Origin: an uncultured Planctomycetales bacterium
Lineage (GTDB): Bacteria > Planctomycetota > Planctomycetia > Pirellulales > S012-138
Direction of reading: 5' to 3'
NCBI GenBank assembly: GCA_937982665.1
Contig: CALJLD010000309.1
Coordinates: forward strand, 1 to 8,974
Length of the DNA: 8,974 bases
The position numbers and the translations under genes were made by a program. How positions within the stretch are numbered: the first letter of the stretch is position 1; every line of letters starts with the position of its first letter. The notes below the pieces were generated by a model. It was not told the origin of the DNA and ran no database searches. It saw nothing but the letters and a program-made list of their open reading frames with translations. Below, one piece after another: positions 5,801 through 8,974 of this stretch.

Positions 5801-7989
5801 TCCCAACGTCGCACCTCCCAATACTTGCTGCGGGCGAGAAGCTCCTTGCCATCAGGCGAAAACGCAAACCCTTGGCGGTTGCCACCTGGCTGACAGTTGG
5901 CGGAGTCTTCCAATTCGTGCAACAGCTTGCCTGTGGCGAAATCAAACACGCCGATCTTGTCGGCGCTCGCAATCGCCAGCAAACTTTCGTCAGGCGAAAG
6001 CACGCCCGCGCCGTACCAAGGCCCTGTGTTTAGCTTCGCGTCGCCACCGATTTCGCGCGTGACTTCCAGCTTGTCACTTTCCCACGACCACACCTGCCCG
6101 ATGCCATGCGAATTGCCAGCTGACGAGGAATTCTGCGTCAGCAACTCTCGGCCGCCGTTCAGAAATTGCACCAGGCCAACAGACCCAACCTGAACCTCGT
6201 CGATCAGGCGGCCAGCGCCACGCAAATCCCACAGCCGCAACTTGCCGTCAATGCCGGAAGCCGCCCAGTTTCCGTCATCGGAGATCGCCGTTCGATGGCT
6301 GCGACGGCGAAACTCCGGATCAACGCTGACGTTGAATTCACGATCCATTTCCCCTGTTGCCAGGTTCCAAAGCTGCACCTGACCGCTGAATGTTCCGGCG
6401 ACAAGTTCCTCGCCGTCGGCGGAGAAGGACAGCGAAAGAACTTCTTGCTGCGGAAGCTCCGGCTGTTTCTCAATCAGGCGGCGCAACAGAATCTCGCCCG
6501 ACTCTCGATCCGCAACCGCCAGGTATCCGTAACTTTGGGAATCGATGTATTCATAACCTCCGATGGCGATCCGCTTCCCGTCAGGCGAAATGGCGCCGGC
6601 CTTGCTGACGACATGAGAGCCGGGGAATTCCAGTGTCTGAATCTTCTTGCCCGTCTCCCGATCATGCACCGCCAGCGTCTTACCGTGAGCGCAAGCAATG
6701 TACGATCCATCCGGTGAGTACATCACATAGTAGGGGTGCCCCAATTGATGATCACTGCCGCCCAACCGCATGCTCCAGGATCGCGCGTCCGGCTGGTTCT
6801 CGCTCGGTTCGTCCTGTTGCATCGCGACGAGTCGCCAAGGCGCAATGACAAGCATCGCCGTCAGACTGACAATCAAAGCGGCCAAGATCGCCTTGCCATG
6901 TGATGCGGATTTGGTTTGCGACATGACCAGGATCCTGCGCTCCAGGTTGCGATAGGTTCCCAAGACCGCGGATGCTGCCAACCCAAACTGGCGATGTTGT
7001 GCGGTTGGGGAATTCGATCGACTTAGCTTCAATAGCAGGCGGCCGAAATCGCTGGCACTTGTGGATGATTTCCGCACGAGAAACTCGTCGCATGCGGACT
7101 CTTGCGACTCCGTCCAGCACCGGCTTGTCAGCCAGACCAGGGGATGAAAGAAGAACACAATGCGCGCAAGCGCCGGCAGCCAATTCCACAACAGGTCACG
7201 TCGTTTGAGATGAGCCAATTCATGCCGTGCCATCAGCGAGATTTCGGCCGGCGAGAATTGCCGTTCAACGCCGTGGGGAAACACGAGAGTCGGCCGGAAC
7301 ACTCCAACTAATAGTGGACTTTTCGCAAATGCCGAAACGCGAACACGCGGTTGCCGCAGGCGAAAGTCTCTCGCCAATTCCGCGCATTGGTTTGTGAGTG
7401 CCGAGCTGGCGAGTCGACTTTCGCGGACAATCGTCTTGGCTCGCCACCATTGCCACAGCGTCACGCTCAACATCGCACACATTCCCATTAGCCAGCCGGC
7501 GATCAGCCAAACATCCCAGCGAATGGGTGTGGAAGCCGCCGGCTTTTGATTCGGCGGATTGGCTTTGCGCTGCTCCACTTGTTGCGTGGGTTGGCTGGAG
7601 GGCACAGGCTGCGCATCTGTTTCAACCGCTGCCGGAACCGTGACTTCTTCGATGAACGAGTGATCGATCGCCGGCGCAATGTATTCGACCGGTGCAACGG
7701 CTTGCGTGGTCTCGACGCGTGGCTTCGCTGGAAGTAGTGGAATCGCAATCGGCGTCACCCAAATCAAGCCAATCAACAACTTGGCGAATGCGAGACGCCA
7801 AAACCAACATTGAAATCGTGGCGACAATCGAGCAACACACAGCAAGAGCAACCACACGCCGGCCAACACAAGCCCACCGCTCCATGTGGCCATCCACAAT
7901 CGGTTGGTCCACGCCTCCGCACTCCAACCCACGGAGCCTTCACCTAGTAAGGGAAACAAGTCCGCAAAATTCCTGAGCAAGTCTGTCAT
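2803..7989 (-). CDS. BlaR1/MecR1-like M56 membrane protease with a 28-repeat WD40 sensor region
   Basis: This 1728-residue protein combines a BlaR1-type protease with a very large C-terminal WD40 region. Hydrophobic helices lie at about 33-53, 66-87, 158-180 and 366-384, with basic flanks (R54-R65, R183-R192, K360-K366) that predict both ends outside. The loop at 88-157 is P/Q/A-rich. The zinc motif HELAH is at 256-260 and a probable third ligand is E297 in ESACDEFLV, in the cytoplasmic loop as in BlaR1. From about 405 to the end there are 28 WD-like repeats (SPDG turn, then a VWD/LWD strand and ATG turn), arranged as two homologous 14-repeat halves (405-1058 and 1068-1728). No penicillin-binding-type sensor with an STxK motif is seen. 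The ATG overlaps the repressor stop in ATGA, implying translational coupling. By analogy with BlaR1, it should sense an external signal through the propellers and trigger cleavage or release of the repressor. The ligand is unknown. Confidence 0.93.
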   Translation of the reverse strand: MTDLLRNFADLFPLLGEGSVGWSAEAWTNRLWMATWSGGLVLAGVWLLLLCVARLSPRFQCWFWRLAFAKLLIGLIWVTPIAIPLLPAKPRVETTQAVAPVEYIAPAIDHSFIEEVTVPAAVETDAQPVPSSQPTQQVEQRKANPPNQKPAASTPIRWDVWLIAGWLMGMCAMLSVTLWQWWRAKTIVRESRLASSALTNQCAELARDFRLRQPRVRVSAFAKSPLLVGVFRPTLVFPHGVERQFSPAEISLMARHELAHLKRRDLLWNWLPALARIVFFFHPLVWLTSRCWTESQESACDEFLVRKSSTSASDFGRLLLKLSRSNSPTAQHRQFGLAASAVLGTYRNLERRILVMSQTKSASHGKAILAALIVSLTAMLVIAPWRLVAMQQDEPSENQPDARSWSMRLGGSDHQLGHPYYVMYSPDGSYIACAHGKTLAVHDRETGKKIQTLEFPGSHVVSKAGAISPDGKRIAIGGYEYIDSQSYGYLAVADRESGEILLRRLIEKQPELPQQEVLSLSFSADGEELVAGTFSGQVQLWNLATGEMDREFNVSVDPEFRRRSHRTAISDDGNWAASGIDGKLRLWDLRGAGRLIDEVQVGSVGLVQFLNGGRELLTQNSSSAGNSHGIGQVWSWESDKLEVTREIGGDAKLNTGPWYGAGVLSPDESLLAIASADKIGVFDFATGKLLHELEDSANCQPGGNRQGFAFSPDGKELLARSKYWEVRRWDTTSGKELELGDPNRHRSYVRHVDVTADGKLLLTVSDDRIRLWDAATGQEKWTVAPGSKHPQSMRDLMQGGFTPDGTGIIYCGLKADRFQDRRGALEVWDVQTGKLRYELEGLPYYATAYCLSADEKFGAVYAGVDNTGSVVCVFELATGEIVHRLTSERRHSVGSMRFVGDGIQAVEMTGNDGLVHWDFVAQEVSEPKSPEILGQAVFAENPSSSEALVIDNEAQALSLLDLETLELKRNYDCASWRPDWAGDTPRFSPSGKLVTARLTADGGNSSCVRVWDKQSGDVIADFTDLPAEAAYRGLTFFPDESRLLCGLMDGTAVVLNLPKPRPVQQPLVVKMRLGEPVFQFGRANALVYAPDGSFLACCIGKQITLCDPESGAAVRRIEIPGDPTIKAAAISSDGKRIAVVGEEYIEEQWRGCVACVDVSSGATLLHKSLPVKAGRRKEDIRSVAISPDAEFVVTGSSSGDVILWDLKSQEQMRKWEAPVHRLVDTFLHHVSFSPDGQHVASTSQDRKLRIWDSDAANDGPVQTIDLGAAVDSMTFLADGKRILTRTNHRHNNADVGQISIWDVESGQHVRSINSGEQMLEGPAYVSADEKFVAAADIDRIRVFDLATGEVALDLSNSGTLRGMDLGSSTMAFSPAGDRLVARGDKAEVRIWDLETGGRLLVNPDRHTTGIRFVDVSPDGQTLLTVDEHRFRLWNAKSGEAIRTVQLPRRDRTLRNLMQAGFTPDGRSVLICGGMYETSGDFRQATVEVWDVATGELRIEFGDLPWYATAACFSADGESVAVYCGYGSASRDPKNEVFVFRLSDGQILRRLESTGDFYVQGIRFRKEGDVEESEIVETVEYDEGIIAWDFAEQVRSEPRHVDALTGRGDMQVAPNQEQIMFADYKQRTLKLIHLATSEVVREFDTQDHAASRMRFSAGGKFVAAVISGGDDSPDWIRVWETATGRVVHDFKELPSAPFSRSMAFFPDERRLLCGLRDATAIVIELPPQE
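2806..4788 (-). repeat. WD40 half 2 of the M56 sensor: 14 WD-like repeats (residues 1068-1728), paralogous to half 1
   Basis: This half repeats half 1 blade for blade, offset by about 660-667 residues. Anchors are KMRLG (1070) against SMRLG (406), SSDGKRIAVVGEEYIE (1131) against SPDGKRIAIGGYEYID (468), LMQAGFTPDG (1456) against LMQGGFTPDG (796), and RRLLCGLRDATAIVIELP (1708) against SRLLCGLMDGTAVVLNLP (1041), which matches at 12 of 18 positions. Over 36 aligned residues from H745 and H1406 I count 17 identities. The underlying DNA is clearly diverged, so the duplication is not recent. The protein ends within three residues of the last blade. Confidence 0.85.
4816..6777 (-). repeat. WD40 half 1 of the M56 sensor: 14 WD-like repeats (residues 405-1058)
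   Basis: Fourteen repeats can be read by their turn motifs, for example YSPDG (424), ISPDG (467), FSADG (522), ISDDG (569), LSPDE (664), FSPDG (710), VTADG (754), FTPDG (801), LSADE (851), FSPSG (987) and FFPDE (1036). Less regular repeats start near 609, 898 and 937. Each is followed by a strand ending in W/V-D and an ATG-like turn. Fourteen repeats fit two seven-bladed propellers, roughly 413-735 and 745-1058, though a single larger closed propeller cannot be excluded. Confidence 0.8.
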
Positions 7990-8384
7990 GATTGCCCCTC
8001 CTCATGTTCCCGTCGCTCGATTTGCTTGAGTAACTTCTCCAACTTGCGCGCTTCGTCATCTGTCAGCTTCTTTGTTTGCGACAAGTACGCCACAAATGGC
8101 GAAGCCGAACCTTGCAGCACATCGTCCACAAAATCGCCGACCAGTTGCCGCAGCAGTTCCGTCTTTGTGATCGTGGGCGAGTAGCGGTAGATGCGGCGGG
8201 ACTTCGCGCGGCGGAGATAGCCCTTTTCGCGAAGTTTCTCCAGGACCGTGAGCACCGTTGTCCGCGCCTGACCGGAAGTCTCGGCGAAGTGTTCGGCAGC
8301 CTCGCGAACACTGACTGGATGCTGGTCCGTAACGAACTGCAGCACCTCCAATTGCAATCGCCCCAGTGGCTCTTGAGGTGGCAT
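7986..8384 (-). CDS. blaI: BlaI/MecI/CopY-family transcriptional repressor
   Basis: This is a 132-residue winged-helix repressor. The N-terminus MPPQEPLGRLQLEVLQFV is the usual family opening. The helix-turn-helix spans about 24-56 (VSVREAAEHF, then the recognition helix QARTTVLTVLEKLREKGYL). The basic wing RRAKSRRIYRYSP is at 58-70, and the dimerisation helices follow (TKTELLRQLVGDFVDDVL, then a charged helix 107-128). BlaI in Staphylococcus is cut in this C-terminal domain; the corresponding region here is near ASPFVAYLS (94-102), but I cannot see a definite cut site. I chose the ATG at 8382-8384. A longer frame would begin at TTG (8457-8459) inside the operator and promoter, which is implausible. 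GAGGA lies 11 bases before the ATG. The stop codon overlaps the M56 start (ATGA), and two palindromic operators lie upstream, so the operon is probably autorepressed and induced through the M56 protease. The symbol denotes the family, not beta-lactam resistance. Confidence 0.93.
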   Translation of the reverse strand: MPPQEPLGRLQLEVLQFVTDQHPVSVREAAEHFAETSGQARTTVLTVLEKLREKGYLRRAKSRRIYRYSPTITKTELLRQLVGDFVDDVLQGSASPFVAYLSQTKKLTDDEARKLEKLLKQIERREHEEGQS

Positions 8385-8441
8385 GATCCTGGCATTCCTC
8401 GGGAAAATGCGGCTTCGCGCTCTTCCCAATACGGACGGCGC

Positions 8442-8457
8442 GACTATGACGATAGTC
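8442..8457. promoter_or_regulatory. Operator 1, palindrome GACTAT-N4-ATAGTC (repressor-proximal)
   Basis: GACTAT-GACG-ATAGTC is a perfect dyad with 6-base arms. It directly follows the proposed -10 of the minus-strand promoter and would cover the transcription start. The arms are identical to those of operator 2 while the central four bases differ, which is the signature of a dimeric repressor site. BlaI-family sites in other bacteria are also short dyads. Confidence 0.85.
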
Positions 8458-8487
8458 AATCTAGCGAGAGACTATGCCCATAGTCAA
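8458..8487 (-). promoter_or_regulatory. Probable promoter of the blaI-M56 operon
   Basis: Reading the minus strand, TTGACT (complement of 8482-8487; 5 of 6 to TTGACA) is followed after 18 bases by TAGATT (complement of 8458-8463; 4 of 6 to TATAAT). The predicted start of transcription near 8450 gives a leader of about 65 bases. Operator 2 overlaps the -35 and operator 1 the start site, which is strong positional support for autorepression. Confidence 0.6.
8470..8485. promoter_or_regulatory. Operator 2, palindrome GACTAT-N4-ATAGTC (repressor-distal)
   Basis: GACTAT-GCCC-ATAGTC repeats the arms of operator 1 exactly, with a 28-base centre-to-centre distance. It overlaps the proposed -35 and spacer of the minus-strand promoter. 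It lies about 140 bases upstream of the divergent plus-strand gene at 8625, so it could also affect that gene. Confidence 0.85.
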
Positions 8488-8624
8488 ATAATCGCGAGAT
8501 TTTTCCGATTTTGCTATTCCCCACTGCGCAGCTTTCGCGAGATGTTCACACAACCGAGAGATGGAAGTTGATTCCGCCGACGTCGGTGGATGCTATCCGT
8601 CCAACAAAAACCTGGGAGCACACG

Positions 8625-8969
8625 ATGAGCATTACGAATGCCAACGGCGTGCGGGGCCCCGCACAAATCGCCGAGGCCGCCGCTTACGACACCATCCACT
8701 CCGGTGAGGTTGCCGGCAGCTTGACTGCGGCGCAACTGCCAAATGTGAGTTGCCGGCTGGTGCGCTTCAAAGCTCGAGACGACAACGCCGGCAGTGTCTA
8801 TCTGGGGGGCTCCGGCGTGACCGCGCCGGATGGTTCGACGGACGCCACGACTGGGCTGGAACTCAACGCCGGCGAAGATAGCGGCTGGATTCCCGTCGAC
8901 AACCTCAATCGCTTCTGGCGGATTTGTGACAACGCCGGGGACGATTTGACGTATCTCGCGCTTGAGTAA
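8625..8969 (+). CDS. Small protein resembling phage virion-associated proteins, 114 residues
   Basis: The ATG at 8625-8627 has a clear ribosome site (GGGAG at 8614-8618, six bases upstream) and the frame ends in TAA at 8967-8969. The product starts MSITNANGVRGPAQ and has no signal peptide or membrane helix. Its second half (QLPNVSCRLVRFKARDDN, then AGSVYLGGSGVT, LELNAGEDSGWIPVDNLNRF and ending DDLTYLAL) resembles small all-beta proteins found in tailed-phage structural regions and in some bacterial genomes: a PNV-C--V-F-A--DN-G-VY-GGSGVT core followed by LxAGE and VDNLNRxW. I recognise the pattern, not a named function. The frame is open upstream to 8511, but that part lacks a ribosome site and reads as non-coding. 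The gene is divergent from the repressor operon. No other phage gene is visible in the window, so it may be a domesticated phage-like protein or the edge of a larger element to the right. Confidence 0.8.
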   Translation: MSITNANGVRGPAQIAEAAAYDTIHSGEVAGSLTAAQLPNVSCRLVRFKARDDNAGSVYLGGSGVTAPDGSTDATTGLELNAGEDSGWIPVDNLNRFWRICDNAGDDLTYLALE

Positions 8970-8974
8970 ACTCG

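Larger units (their letters stand above)
8385..8624. other. Divergent regulatory region between the repressor operon and the small plus-strand gene
   Basis: These 240 bases contain the minus-strand promoter and both operators (8442-8487). On the plus-gene side there is a direct repeat TCGCGAGAT at 8492-8500 and 8535-8543 (43 bases apart, each holding the palindrome TCGCGA) and a perfect palindrome CCGACGTCGG at 8577-8586. A weak plus-strand promoter guess is TTGATT (8568-8573), 17 bases, then TGCTAT (8591-8596), which would place the last palindrome in the spacer. No gene is seen here. Confidence 0.55.

Noticed and set aside
5224..6033. Plus-strand open frame of 269 codons
   Set aside because: It is also antisense to the WD40 repeats and inherits its openness from their codon usage; no ribosome site or domain is seen.
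8385..8459. N-terminal extension of the repressor by 25 residues from a TTG codon
   Set aside because: The extension would begin inside operator 1 and the -10 region, and family members start at the MPPQEPLG-like position.

Overview
The window looks like chromosomal DNA from a planctomycete (Pirellulales-like). This is inferred from gene content, not from a marker gene: a BlaI/M56 regulatory pair whose membrane protease carries a giant WD40 sensor, a secreted aldose 1-epimerase, a tiny basic protein of a type I associate with planctomycetes, and moderate GC by eye. No rRNA, tRNA, transposase, integrase or CRISPR array was seen.

Layout from left to right. (a) Bases 1-65, minus strand: the first 21 codons of a membrane protein that runs off the left edge, possibly MddA-like. 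(b) Bases 66-363: a divergent intergenic region with a degenerate four-copy tandem repeat. (c) 364-1452, plus: a complete exported aldose 1-epimerase. (d) 1489-1659, minus: a 56-residue basic protein, convergent with the epimerase. (e) 1941-2780, plus: a complete site-2-protease-like (M50) membrane metalloprotease. (f) 2803-7989, minus: a 1728-residue BlaR1/MecR1-like M56 membrane protease whose C-terminal part holds 28 WD-like repeats. (g) 7986-8384, minus: a BlaI/MecI/CopY-family repressor whose stop codon overlaps the start of the M56 gene (ATGA), so the two form a translationally coupled operon. (h) 8385-8624: a divergent regulatory region with two identical-arm palindromes, GACTAT-N4-ATAGTC, placed on a recognisable promoter for the repressor operon. 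(i) 8625-8969, plus: a small protein resembling small phage virion-associated proteins, possibly under the same operators.

How the parts fit together: in staphylococcal BlaR1/BlaI an extracellular sensor activates a membrane zinc protease, which relieves BlaI repression. Here the protease, the four-helix topology, the repressor, the operon structure and the operator pair are all recognisable. The penicillin-binding sensor is absent. In its place is an approximately 1320-residue WD40 region made of two tandem copies of a 14-repeat unit, equivalent to four seven-bladed propellers. The signal and the targets are unknown. The divergent small gene is the nearest candidate target besides the operon itself.
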